Shown piece by piece: positions 53,608 to 64,000 of a stretch of DNA of 64,000 nt (position 1 is its first letter; each line of letters opens with the position of its first letter). The DNA is from Tethya wilhelma (lineage: Eukaryota; Porifera; Demospongiae; Tethyida; Tethyidae). Position numbers and translations under genes: made by a program. The notes under the pieces were generated by a model, which had not been told where the DNA came from, did no database searches, and saw only the letters and a list, made by a program, of their open reading frames with translations. Location of the stretch: assembly GCA_964030475.1 (NCBI GenBank), contig CAXIPT010000003.1, positions 3,095,720-3,159,719 on the forward strand. Reading direction: 5' to 3'.

Positions 53608-56600
53608 ATTAATCAACACAAAGGGAGTTTATCAGAAATGACTCACTCCAACAGGGACAGGCTCAAGATTGTACTCGTCAAATCCACTAGCTTGGTCTTC
53701 ATTTGTGTCGGGGGAGAACAGAGCTAGCCCCTGGTTAACGAGTGTATCATTAATATGTAGGTCTTTATCTGTGTTTGTGTCGCAGAGACATACAGACATC
53801 ACTCCATTCTGCAGGAAGAGAGTGGGAGTCACACGTAGACCACAGCTAGTGGTCTATCAGCAGACACACTACCTTGATGGCTGTGATGATAGCAACAATG
53901 GGTTTGTCCTTTGTCATCTCAAAGAGAATCCTAGTGGCCATACGACTCCAGGTCTAGAGAGAGAGAGAGAGAGAGAGNGAGAGAGAGAGAGAGAGAGAGA
54001 GAGAGAGANAAGCTGAGCACACACAAAAAAAGGCTTTCAAACATCACATTTAGAGTGAATGAAATGAAGGCTGCTATAATACAGAACTACAGTAAACATT
54101 CCACAGCTGAGGACTACATCTGTACCAACATGAATGGCCCAAAGACACAGAGAAAGGTAGGCTAACACTAGTGGTGACTTACGCTGCCAGCTGGCTTCAA
54201 ATTGGCCAGGCGACAGTCAATGGCCTGTGCTGGGAGTGAGAGGTAGTGAGGCTTGGGCCGCCTCAAGGAGCCCAGAGGAAGGACAGCTGCGTTGCCATAG
54301 TCAACATACTTCACCTCCACAATGTCAGTGGCTGTGGAGGCTACCACCTCACAGCGATACCAGTAGCCATCATTGTTGAAGGTAGCACAACATGGCTAGA
54401 CAGGTACAGAGGTGTGTGTGTGTGTGTGTAAAGATGTGTGTGTAAAGATGTCTCCTCCCGCCATCCCCTCCCAGCAGCAGTCCTAACCTCTCCCACGTTG
54501 ATCCTCTCCATCCTGTACCCATCACCATCCTTGCTGTTGAAGAACTGAGTGATGTCTTCCTGGAGGTACTCAAGAGCCTTGGTCGTCTTCTCTCCCAGCA
54601 GCTGCAGCACCAGACAGCTGGGGGTCTTCACGTGAGTCACGTACACAGGACACATCCGAGACTTCTTAGGCAGCGACTGCTTACTGTACGACGATGTTAG
54701 TTTTGTGCCAACTGACAGAGGGGTGTGGCTTTCAGGCTGTGTGTGAGTGTGTGTACGTGTGTGAAATAAATGAAGTAATTTAGTTCCAAAAAACAATACA
54801 ATTAACTTTTGAACTATCGTATAGCTGGAAATATTGACGGGGATTTTAATTTGACGTTTTGACGGTCGAAGTCCAATCGTCAAATTTAAAATCCACCAAT
54901 ATTTTGGGCGCTGTATATGAACGTATTATGCACACGCACAAATCGTCAAATTTAAATTCGTCAATATTTTTATTTTACGTTCTGCAGAGCAAAAAACTCA
55001 AATTTTTTGACCCTCAATATTTCCAGCTATACGGTAGCTTTGCCAACAGACGTACTCCTGTGTCTGAGGTGAGCGCCTCCTTCACTGGAAGAGATGTGGT
55101 CCTGTACACCATGAGGTGATGCTTATCAGGTGGTTTCATCACCATGACTCCCGGCACCTTCTGCAGGAGCTCAGCTACCGAATGAAACCCTATTTCCTCC
55201 ACTGGCAAAGAGTAGCTGAGAGTGTTCTGAGAGGTTGAAGCAAAACAGAGACAGCTACAGCATTAGAACACTAGTAGGGTATCTAGGGTATCTGATACAA
55301 CTGCTTTTGTTTTGACAGCTGCTCAACTTACAGAGAAGGAGGCTGAGAACTGGACCAGAGGGACACCATCAGGGTTCTCCATGAGGAGAGAGTGGATGGC
55401 CTCCATCAGCTTGCTGGAAATGTAGGCCTCTGGTTTCATGGCATGACTGGGAGCAACTGATGAGGAGAACAGACACATACAATAATTACGTGAAAAATTG
55501 TTGAATTTTGCTTTGAAGAAAAATAGTGACAGGGGAAGATCTTGTCAGCATCAGCAAGTGTGAGGGTGTGACCTTACCTTTGGGTGCATCTTGTCTTGAT
55601 GCTGAGTAGACCAGCCAATCTCCAGGTCCTGATGGGCGCTCCAACTTGCAGACAGTGGGGAGAGAAGAGAGCAGGTGGCACACACTGTGGAAGCCAAAGG
55701 AAGTCACAGGAAGGTCCTCTTTGTGGTGCTCCTGTGAGTGTGAGTTGGTGCAGGTGGACACCAATGGGCACATTATGGTTTGGACAACAGACCTTGAATT
55801 CTCCAGCAAAGGTGGACAGCCACAGTCCACTGGGGTTGGCCTTCAGCAGCTGGTCAACTTGCTCACTCAGCTTCTTTGTAACTAGTGGTCCATTCTTCTT
55901 CTGGCTGGGCAATGTAGTACTACCACTGGTTGGTGGTTTCACAGTGGCAGCTGCTGCAATGGTGCTCTTCTTAGGAGGACTCAGCTCAATGGAGTGAAGG
56001 CTGTCTGTCACTGGAGGCTGGCTCACTGGAACTGGATAAGGTGAAAATTACCAACACATTATCAACACTTTTATCAACACTTTCACCACTCACTTTTCAC
56101 GCTGGTGGACTCAGTTCTTCTCTGACCCTCTGAGGGTCTACTCTTCTGTACAGCTGGCACAACCCTCTTAATGACCAGGGTCTGCCTCACTGGGTCCCTC
56201 TCCACAGTGACGATGTCTCCCACTGTCTTCAGTACCTCCTCAAAGGTCCTAAATCCCCAGATCTTGTAGTTGCAGTAGTAAGCGAAACGTCTCGCAAATG
56301 CTTCAGAGAAGTCCGACAATAAAATTCCATTGGGATAAGACATCAACAGGGATCGCAATTGAACTCGAAACGTGCTCGGAACTTGTGGAGTGTGAGGTGG
56401 CTTGGCAGCAGCTGCCGGTCTACTCTTGGAGACTATCATACTCATCCGAGGATGTCCGTGTCCGTCAAAGCCAGCTGCACGTGATGAATGGTCTTTCTGC
56501 TTCGACACCATCTTAGCAATGTGCTTAGTGGAGGAGTCTGGCACACCGTACACCGTGGTCTTGTCGCGGAATCGAACTATAGACACAGCGTCCGGCATAG

Positions 56601-56766
56601 CCCGAAGAAAATCCATGTAACTACTGAATCCCAACTCTTGGTAAGGTATGGGCTCGCCTATGAACTGCTCATAGTCATACAAAAGTTGTCTCGGGGAGCA
56701 GCCGTGCTTTGTAGAGAGCAGTACAGCTCTGATTCGACTCTTCACCTGGTCGAGGGAAGATGGCAT
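51094..56766 (-). CDS. TDRD5: TDRD5-like LOTUS/Tudor germline protein
   Basis: The start at 56766 encodes MPSSLDQVKSRIRAVLLSTK. LOTUS 1 (residues about 5-75) ends VYGVPDSSTKHIAKMVSKQK, close to human TDRD5. LOTUS 2 (about 130-205) has LSDFSEAFARRF and GFRTFEEVLKTV. LOTUS 3 (exons near 55890-55580) has ANPSGLWLSTFAGEF and FGFHSVCHLLSSLP. A fourth LOTUS-like unit (near 55430-55030) has ENPDGVPLVQFSASFL and IGFHSVAELLQKVPGV. An extended Tudor follows (near 54700-53630: YWYRCEVVAST, VEVKYVDYGN, LPAQAIDCRL). The rest is Gln-rich (QNYLQQLLLVQQQNALL), a second folded block (SEWFWESDLLKSML), a coiled coil, and an Arg-Gly C-terminus (VGLGRGISKGR, GLGRGLSRGRR). TDRD5 works in piRNA/germ-granule biology. 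Several introns hold GA or CA microsatellites and one MITE. Confidence 0.85.
53958..54010. repeat. GA microsatellite with two unresolved bases
   Basis: (GA)n with 'n' at 53978 and 54009 in a TDRD5 intron. Another (GA)n lies at 53578-53606. Confidence 0.9.
54818..55033. mobile_element. MITE family E, copy in a TDRD5 intron
   Basis: The left end CGTATAGCTGGAAATATTGA is reverse complemented at the right end (TCAATATTTCCAGCTATACG). Subterminal CAAATTTAAA/GTCAAATT pieces also invert. Diverged shorter copies are at 59942-60090 and 61699-61847. Confidence 0.85.
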
Positions 56767-56897
56767 TTTGCCTTCTTCAATCTTGTTGCCACGTGGGTAA
56801 TGGGGAACATGCTGGATTGCGCATGCCCAGTGTGGTTACCTTACTAGAAGGGGTGGAGCTATACAAGTGATGTGCTTCAATTATTAGAACTGAGAGA
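56767..56897. promoter_or_regulatory. Bidirectional promoter between TDRD5 and SNRNP35
   Basis: 131 bp separate divergent start codons, with no TATA box. It pairs a germline-type gene with a housekeeping splicing gene. Confidence 0.5.
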
Positions 56898-57967
56898 ATG
56901 TCAGGAGGAGAAGTGGACTGGGCTCCTTTAGCAGTAGAATTGGGTTACTACTGTCCCCTGAAGGCTGGTAGTATAGACGGCACGGACCAGGTCCCTCACG
57001 ACAGAGCCATAGTGAGGGCACAGAATGCAAAGTGTATGTACAAATCCATGCACAGTGTCATTCATGACTCAAATTTATTTGTGTTGCTGGTTTAATATTG
57101 AACATAGATAAGGTCAGCAAGGATGTCAGTGGGAGTCCTGAGTCAACGCTATTTGTAGCAAGGCTGAATCACACCACAACTGATGGTTAGTACTCACGAA
57201 ATGTAAGTCATTGAAAGTCAATTCTCTGTCCCTTCAGACATTTTGAAAGAAGTATTCTCCAAATATGGAAAGATTGAGAAGTGTAGAGTTGTCCGAGACA
57301 TAGGTATTGTTTGCCCCACACACCACATCCTAATGTGACATCACACTCACACTATGACATCACACTCACTCACCCCCTGGTGTCGTGCAGTGACTGGCCG
57401 ATCTAAGGGATACGCCTTCATTGAATTCAAACATCAGGAAGATGCTGACAAGGCATATTTTGTAAGGGAAACATTCCTACTATAATTATACCTGTGCTAT
57501 TCCTGTTGTTCTCTCTGCGCAGGAGTGCCACAGGATGAACGTGGATGGAGCGCTGATCATCGTGGACTATGAATGTGAGAGGCTCCTACCAGGATGGTTG
57601 CCAAGGAGATTAGGTAGTCATGTGATTGTTGTCATTAGTGTCTTGTATGAGGATGTCCCTGTTCATTAGGAGGAGGATTTGGCGGTAAGAAGGAGTCCGG
57701 CCAGCTCAGATTTGGAGGAAGAGACAGGCCATTCAAGAAACCAATGTACTTGCTACTGTTTTACAAGAGAAATACTTAATGATTTTCATTTCTGCTCTCA
57801 GTCTGGTGGGCAGTGTTTCCCTAGGCCGAGGACACACCGACAGAAGATCACATCACAACGAGAGGGAGGACAGAAAGAGAGAGAGAGACCAACCCCGTGG
57901 CCATCACAGGAGAGAGCAGGGAAGATATAGCGACAGCCACCATGCCTCTAAGAGGAGGAAAGTGTGA
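56898..57967 (+). CDS. SNRNP35: U11/U12 small nuclear ribonucleoprotein 35 kDa protein
   Basis: Component of the minor (U12-type) spliceosome. The start at 56898 gives [20 protein letters not shown], then [20 protein letters not shown], nearly identical to human [20 protein letters not shown]. The RRM runs [55 protein letters not shown] and [20 protein letters not shown]. Then comes the diagnostic [20 protein letters not shown] + RPFKKP block. The tail is Arg/His/Glu-rich with a nuclear signal (SKRRKV). Seven short exons join with phase preserved. The human RD/RE tail is shortened here. No U12-type intron was recognised in this window, so the gene is evidence for the machinery only. Confidence 0.95.
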
Positions 57968-58310
57968 GCTGGTGTTGGCCCAATGAGGGGTTCAGCCTAG
58001 ATCTCACGTACTGCTGAAGGAAGAGGTACCAACTGACCCAGTCAATATATACCACCGTGTATTGTACAATTAACTGGTCAAGATTTGACTACAATAATTA
58101 TTTTTACAGTGCATTGTGCTGTATTTTAAATATTGTGGCAAATTGCTGTACAAAATTAAGATTATAATAAATAGCCAATATCTCTCAGACTTGGTCTGTG
58201 CAGTTATTTAGTATGTGACTAAAAAAAAAATACATAAAAAAACCTTTGACATTTCACCTCCTGTGACTGACATTCTAAGCTATTGATGAGTGTTCTACTA
58301 CCAGCAGCTG
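57968..58310. other. Convergent 3' region between SNRNP35 and IFRD
   Basis: AT-rich 3' UTR sequence with AATAAA-like ataataaatagcc near 58166. Nothing else supported. Confidence 0.45.
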
Positions 58311-59568
58311 CTATAACACAGCTCTCTTGTCACGTTGCTTGCCTCTCGTCTGAGAGCGGTGCTTGGCAACAACAGCATTGGTGTATTTCTGTACAAAGCC
58401 AACAGTTTGTATGTGATCATTACATGGTGTGCAGGAGGAGCGGCAGTTACCTTCTCCAGTCTTGTTGCCTTGGAAACCACAGTAACCAGGGGAGCTGGTC
58501 CCATTTGAAAGATGTCCCTGAGGAGCTCGTTACTCTGCAAGTGGAGGGTCATCCCCGATCCCAGTAACTCCCTGAAGGCATCGTACTGCACCAGTCTGGC
58601 CCAGCTGTCGAGAGGGAGGGTCTCCACGCCCACTTTCACCGACCGCTCAGGAACACTCCCATCCTAAACAAGAGGGAGAGAGAGAGAGGTGTTGGGAGGG
58701 TGTTGTCATGACTAGCAATGGTTCACTCACATCCAATGTCTGTAAGACGTCTCTAAACAAGGCTCTCTGTTGGTTGCGGTCTTTCCTGGCAGTGTATCTG
58801 TTGCTGTCCGTCGCTAGGTGCTCTATGAAGGAATAGGTGACTCCAGCATCACTGGAATCCACCAGGTCTTCATCACTCTCCCTAGCCAGCTCAAAGAGAA
58901 GAGCCACAGCTTGTCCCACAGCAAGTCGGACCATCGGCTCAGACTTGTCCAGAAGATTGTTGAGAATAGGAATGAGCCTGTCACAGTAAATAGTGGTGTG
59001 TGTGAATGAGCAGTTAAAATACAATTGCTAGGAAGATATTCATATTTCTAATGCATAGCCGAAACAAGTACAGCTGACAGTTCATTGATGAACAACTATG
59101 GATGACGGTTAATAGCAAATCATGTGATTTGACTCACGTCGAAAAGAGGGGAGGGATGGTGTGTGTGGGAGCGATGGAGAGAAGAAGGGTCCAACTCTTG
59201 ACAGCCGACGCCACAAGATGGTCGTGTTTACTCTTTCTAAAGAGCTCCTCGCAAATGTGCATGCTGTGTTCCACCTCGAGCAGGTCTGACGCCTGGATGA
59301 AGGAGGCCATGCCTAACAGCTGAAGACACTGAGAGAGAAAGATAAAAGACAATTACCTCCAAGCACTGTATTCTAACCCCCCAACACACATACACAGACA
59401 GACACATACCTCGGCTCTTTCTACTGGTGCTACAGAATGGTCCTGTGCTAGTTGTACAATGAGTGGTTTGAGTGCTGCCAGCAGCTCAGAGTGTTCCACT
59501 CCAAACTGAACACTGAAGAGCATAGCCAGTCTCACCAGATCACACCTCTCCTTGCCACTGGCTACAAG

Positions 59569-59608
<40 letters not shown>

Positions 59609-59687
59609 GATAAACAATAAAAGCAAGCTCTATAGTCATACCTTTCTTGAGACCTCTTGCTAGTGTATCAATGACAGTGTCCTTTCT

Positions 59688-59721
<34 letters not shown>

Positions 59722-61329
59722 ATATGTACATAGCTGTGTCTCTAATGAGGGTATGTAATGTACACCTACAAGTCCAATGAGGTCAACTGTGGGTTCACAA
59801 AGGTCAACTTACCTTCCTAACAGCTGCTGTGCAACAGTCTTCATGGACAGTATTCTAGAGATGTTAGAAATGGCCTCTAATCTTGTCCGGGAACTAAAGA
59901 GAGAAACACAGGTTAGCTATCTTTGTAAGGTAACACCATACCGTATAGCCAGAAATATTGACGGTCCAAAAAATTGACAGTTTGCTCCACAGAATGTAAA
60001 ATAAAAATATTGATGAATTTAAATTTGACAATTTGGATTTTGACTGTCAAATTGTCAAATTATAATCTCCATCAATGTTTCTGGCTGTACATGTTATCTC
60101 TGGCAACACCCAGATCTTTGTTCCAAGTACCTTCCCCTTACACTACAGTATCATTAGATTGAGTCATAAATGGTGGCTTACTTCTTGTCAGCCAAGGAGC
60201 GGCAGTTACCTTCTCCAGTCTTGTTGCCTTGGAAACCACAGTAACCAGGGGAGCTGGTCCCATTTGAAAGATGTCCCTGAGGAGCTCGTTACTCTGCAAG
60301 TGGAGGGTCATCCCCGATCCCAGTAACTCCCTGAAGGCATCGTACTGCACCAGTCTGGCCCAGCTGTCGAGAGGGAGGGTCTCCACGCCCACTTTCACCG
60401 ACCGCTCAGGAACACTCCCATCCTAAACAAGAGAGAGAGAGAGAGAGAGGTGTTGGGAGGGTGTTGTCATGACTAGCAATGGTTCACTCACATCCAATGT
60501 CTGTAAGACGTCTCTAAACAAGGCTCTCTGTTGGTTGCGGTCTTTCCTGGCAGTGTATCTGTTGCTGTCCGTCGCTAGGTGCTCTATGAAGGAATAGGTG
60601 ACTCCAGCATCACTGGAATCCACCAGGTCTTCATCACTCTCCCTAGCCAGCTCAAAGAGAAGAGCCACAGCTTGTCCCACAGCAAGTCGGACCATCGGCT
60701 CAGACTTGTCCAGAAGATTGTTGAGAATAGGAATGAGCCTGTCACAGTAAATAGTGGTGTGTGTGAATGAGCAGTTAAAATACAATTGCTAGGAAGATAT
60801 TCATATTTCTAATGCATAGCCGAAACAAGTACAGCTGACAGTTCATTGATGAACAACTATGGATGACGGTTAATAGCAAATCATGTGATTTGACTCACGT
60901 CGAAAAGAGGGGAGGGATGGTGTGTGTGGGAGCGATGGAGAGAAGAAGGGTCCAACTCTTGACAGCCGACGCCACAAGATGGTCGTGTTTACTCTTTCTA
61001 AAGAGCTCCTCGCAAATGTGCATGCTGTGTTCCACCTCGAGCAGGTCTGACGCCTGGATGAAGGAGGCCATGCCTAACAGCTGAAGACACTGAGAGAGAA
61101 AGATAAAAGACAATTACCTCCAAGCACTGTATTCTAACCCCCCAACACACATACACAGACAGACACATACCTCGGCTCTTTCTACTGGTGCTACAGAATG
61201 GTCCTGTGCTAGTTGTACAATGAGTGGTTTGAGTGCTGCCAGCAGCTCAGAGTGTTCCACTCCAAACTGAACACTGAAGAGCATAGCCAGTCTCACCAGA
61301 TCACACCTCTCCTTGCCACTGGCTACAAG

Positions 61330-61367
<38 letters not shown>

Positions 61368-62232
61368 GATAAACAATAAAAGCAAGCTCTATAGTCATAC
61401 CTTTCTTGAGACCTCTTGCTAGTGTATCAATGACAGTGTCCTTTCTACGTGTGTGTGTGTGTGTGTGTGTGTGTGAGGATATGTACATAGCTGTGTCTCT
61501 AATGAGGGTATGTAATGTACACCTACAAGTCCAATGAGGTCAACTGTGGGTTCACAAAGGTCAACTTACCTTCCTAACAGCTGCTGTGCAACAGTCTTCA
61601 TGGACAGTATTCTAGAGATGTTAGAAATGGCCTCTAATCTTGTCCGGGAACTAAAGAGAGAAACACAGGTTAGCTATCTTTGTAAGGTAACACCATACCG
61701 TATAGCCAGAAATATTGACGGTCCAAAAAATTGACAGTTTGCTCCACAGAATGTAAAATAAAAATATTGATGAATTTAAATTTGACAATTTGGATTTTGA
61801 CTGTCAAATTGTCAAATTATAATCTCCATCAATGTTTCTGGCTGTACATGTTATCTCTGGCAACACCCAGATCTTTGTTCCAAGTACCTTCCCCTTACAC
61901 TACAGTATCATTAGATTGAGTCATAAATGGTGGCTTACTTCTTGTCAGCCAGGAGATCAATGAGTTCAGCTAGTTTGAACTCCAAGTCTTCTTCCACCTC
62001 TTCCTCCCCTCCCCCCATCATCACACCTCCTCCATCTTCACTCACCACACTGCCATCATGAGAGCTACACACACTCTCACTGTCTTCATCAGGAGATAGA
62101 GAATCTAACATACATACACACATACAGTGAGCTTGAAACTGTTTATCAAAAAGCAAATCATTCACTTTCAACTCCCCCACCTGATGAGACTACTCCTTTG
62201 TCTCGTTTTCTTTTGGCGCGTCCTTTGGGCAT
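58311..62232 (-). CDS. Interferon-related developmental regulator (IFRD1/2) with internal tandem exon duplication
   Basis: IFRD proteins are ARM-repeat regulators (IFRD1 binds ribosomes and HDAC complexes). Exon 1 (62232-62181) encodes MPKGRAKRKRDKGVVSS. Exon 2 (62104-61939) gives SVCSSHDGSVVSEDGG and EDLEFKLAELIDLLADK (human EDLEYKLKGLIDLTLDK). Further exons give SRTRLEAISNISRILS, LVRLAMLFSVQFGVEHSELL, AECLQLLGMASFIQAS, VALLFELARESDEDLV, IEHLATDSNRYTARKDRNQQ, RALFRDVLQTLD and LLGSGMTLHLQSNELLRDIF. The last exon gives KYTNAVVAKHRSQTRGKQRD and ends KRAVL. Exons 3 to about 9 occur twice because of a 1.76 kb tandem repeat. Splicing through the junction exon changes phase and gives a stop (I-P-G-Q-D-stop), so only one copy can read through as drawn. 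The single-copy reading gives a normal full-length IFRD. Confidence 0.88.
58436..60194. repeat. Tandem repeat unit, gene-distal copy, of IFRD exons and introns
   Basis: Almost identical to 60195-61951, differing mainly in microsatellite length (GA near 58676 and 59572, GT near 59690) and rare bases. There is no 'n' between the copies. The 5' boundary in the chromosome falls inside the exon reading EKVTAA. Confidence 0.9.
59942..60090. mobile_element. MITE family E, IFRD intron copy (distal repeat unit)
   Basis: Ends CGTATAGCCAGAAATATTGA and complement of TCAATGTTTCTGGCTGTAC, with internal GACAATTTGGA/CTGTCAAATTGTC inversions. Confidence 0.75.
60195..61951. repeat. Tandem repeat unit, promoter-proximal copy, of IFRD exons and introns
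   Basis: The junction reads GTCAGCCA-AGGAGCGGCAG, combining the exon 2 donor side (GTCAGCCAGGAG) with the other boundary (GCAGGAGGAGCGG). There are only a few bases of AGGAG microhomology. Confidence 0.9.
61699..61847. mobile_element. MITE family E, IFRD intron copy (proximal repeat unit)
   Basis: Identical to 59942-60090 as part of the tandem duplication. Confidence 0.75.
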
Positions 62233-62470
62233 GATTCCTTCACGACGGATTCTTCTCTAGTTATATGAAAGTCTTATTAGATGAACTGGAAATGAAGAAC
62301 GAGATTTCTCTTTGTTCACTAAGGACAATAGTTGCGCAACAACAGCGATGCTGCAGTGTCATGTCATGCTTGAAGTACAAATTACCACACGCGGGAGTTG
62401 GTCACATGATAAACCACGCCTACGTGCTCCATGAATGACCACACCTACGAAATAAGTACCTTTGCAAAGT
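62233..62470. promoter_or_regulatory. Bidirectional promoter region between IFRD and GCAT
   Basis: 238 bp between divergent start codons. No TATA box was seen at a useful distance from either start. Confidence 0.5.
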
Positions 62471-64000
62471 ATGTCACTTTTATTGAGGAATCTGCTCTCG
62501 CGGAGTATCCCTGCTGGAGTGAGGTGCACAACCAGCGGGGCTGCACTCAACGACGCCCTCTCTAAGCAGCTGGATGAGATCAGAGCCGCTGGAACGATCA
62601 AATACGAACGAGTCATCACTTCTCCACAATCATCGCTGATCACAGTGCGCGAGAGAGAAGGGCATGTTCTTAACTTCTGTGCCAACAACTACCTGGGATT
62701 ATCAGTAAGGCTCACACACTTACTAATTCGTATTCAATGGACGTGAACTACTTACAGTTGGTGCGCATTAAATAGAAGTATATGGTTATATTTGTCATAA
62801 GTATGCATTTCTTTATGTTTTCAGTCTCACCCTGAAGTCATAGAGGCTGCCAAGAGAGCTCTAGACTCATATGGAAATGGACTAAGCTCTACCAGATTCA
62901 TCTGTGGCACCCTGGTGGGTAGTTAGTATTGCATGAGATTATACACACACACATACTTATTGTATATAGGACATCCACAAAGAATTGGAGGAGAAGATAG
63001 CCAGATTTCACAAGCATGAAGATGCGGTCTTGTACGCTAGTTGTTTTGATGCCAATGCTGGTTTGTTTGAGGCCCTCCTCTCTCCTGAGGATGCCATCTT
63101 CAGTGATGAATTGAACCATGCCAGCATCATCGATGGCATACGACTGGCCAAGGCTCGCAAACACCGCTACAAGCACTTAGGTCAGAGAGCAGTATTGCAG
63201 TGATGTGTGTTTGTGTATAACTATAAGACTTAGTATAATATTATTATGTGAGCATGCTAGAAATCGTAGCCATGGGATGGCATAGAAAATGATAACAGTA
63301 CAGCCTTGTTCCCAGGCTCTCTTTCTTCTGGGGAAGAGAGAGGCTGGTGTAGTGAGTAGCTATGTCTGCCTTTCAGCCCACTCCTGGCTGGTGAGTCTCG
63401 GAGCCAGACAGCTTTCATTCTGGGCTAGGGTGGCGGGTGGCTAATTATGGTGTGTGAGTGTGAGTGTGTGTATCCTCTCACTCTCTAGACATGGCCCACC
63501 TGGAGTCTCTGCTCCAGGAGGCAAGTGACGCCCGGTTCAAGCTGATTGTCTCAGACGGTGTGTTTAGTATGGATGGGAGTGTTGCTCCACTGCCGTAAGT
63601 AACCATGGTAACCATGTTAAGTGCATTAGTAGACTATGCACATGCTTGCATGCAGTGATATGTGTCGGCTGGCAGACCAATATGGAGCCATGGTCTTCCT
63701 AGACGAATGCCACGCCACTGGTTTCCTTGGAGACACAGGAAGGTTAGCTGATTAAGAGTGGTATTTATAAAACTGATGTCATTATGATGTAATGTGTATT
63801 CACAGGGGGACTGAAGAGTTCCATGGACTCATTGGTGAAGTGGATATCATTAATTCAACTCTTGGAAAGGCTCTCGGAGGAGCTCTGGGAGGCTACACCA
63901 CAGGGTCCAAGGAGGTCGTCTCGATCCTTCGGAATAAGTCCCGCCCATATCTCTTCTCTAACACACTCCCCCCATCTGTAGTTGCCCCTGCAATTAAAGT
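62471..64000 (+). CDS. GCAT: Glycine C-acetyltransferase (2-amino-3-ketobutyrate CoA ligase), 3' end beyond window
   Basis: Mitochondrial PLP enzyme of threonine breakdown (2-amino-3-oxobutyrate + CoA to glycine + acetyl-CoA). The start [20 protein letters not shown] is a basic presequence. Then come [33 protein letters not shown] and [10 protein letters not shown], then [75 protein letters not shown] and [19 protein letters not shown] (PLP-binding Asp and His). The Schiff-base lysine follows in [18 protein letters not shown] near 63866. All belong to the alpha-oxoamine synthase family, nearest GCAT. Eight exons are visible; the C-terminal domain is cut by the window edge after [11 protein letters not shown]. 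Confidence 0.93.

Noticed and set aside
56898..57967. U12-type introns near the minor-spliceosome gene
   Set aside because: The SNRNP35 introns I joined have ordinary GT-AG ends without the RTATCCTT donor; I could not check every intron in the window exhaustively.
62898..63176. Minus-strand open frame inside the GCAT gene
   Set aside because: It is the shadow of GCAT exons; the plus strand carries conserved [13 protein letters not shown] and [11 protein letters not shown] and good splice sites.

Overview
The window looks like nuclear DNA of an early-branching animal, most likely a demosponge. The genes are clearly metazoan: NELF subunits, TDRD5, SNRNP35, TTC16, TMCO1, an inward-rectifier K+ channel and an NCS-type calcium sensor. 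Introns are mostly short (about 50-150 bp) with GT-AG ends. A large beta-helix plus multi-pass membrane protein of a kind common in sponge gene sets sits at the left end. The species cannot be named from sequence alone. The sequence is a draft: single 'n' characters at 14282, 20336, 23320, 28732, 30708, 40676, 42278, 47587, 53978 and 54009, and a run at 49640-49652, mark contig joins. Several joins are flanked by near-identical overlapping copies (uncollapsed haplotypes) or cut a gene.

Layout. 1-6.4 kb (minus): a frame-broken and an intact member of one secreted beta-helix/membrane family. 6.8-12.5 kb: QTRT2 (minus), divergent NELF-E (plus), then a membrane-anchored degenerate SDR-epimerase/glycosyltransferase-like fusion (plus). 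12.9-22.6 kb (minus): an M16 metalloprotease whose introns have collected most of the repeats, including a 3.4 kb inverted-repeat element with a Ulp1-like protease remnant, nested MITEs and a 34-bp minisatellite. 22.9-29.9 kb (plus): a NEK6/7 kinase interrupted between two 'n' marks by a Cys-rich type I membrane protein and a TRIM-like gene. 30-37.7 kb (minus): a CFAP77-like gene and TTC16, with a 3 kb inverted-repeat element in the TTC16 first intron. 37.8-43.6 kb (plus): QTRT1, a MGCG-starting Ser-rich protein and TMCO1. 43.8-46.5 kb: NCS calcium sensor (minus) divergent from a Kir channel (plus). 47-50.8 kb: C-terminus of a protein O-mannosyltransferase (minus), DDAH (plus), C-terminal half of NELF-B (plus). 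51-58 kb: TDRD5 (minus) divergent from SNRNP35 (plus). 58.3-64 kb: an IFRD1/2 gene (minus) with an internal 1.76 kb tandem duplication, divergent from GCAT (plus, runs off the window).

How it fits together. Six of the genes on each strand face each other head to head across 75-255 bp, so shared bidirectional promoters appear to be the main regulatory layout. Both subunits of eukaryotic tRNA-guanine transglycosylase (QTRT1 and QTRT2) and two of the four NELF subunits (E and B) are in one 45 kb stretch. TTC16 and the CFAP77-like gene form a ciliary tandem pair. The most unusual items are the pseudo-epimerase/glycosyltransferase fusion, the transposon-like elements sharing a TATA/CRE/first-exon cassette, a 52-bp palindromic insert with flanking direct repeats, a MITE carrying a copy of the NEK leader, and the IFRD tandem duplication.
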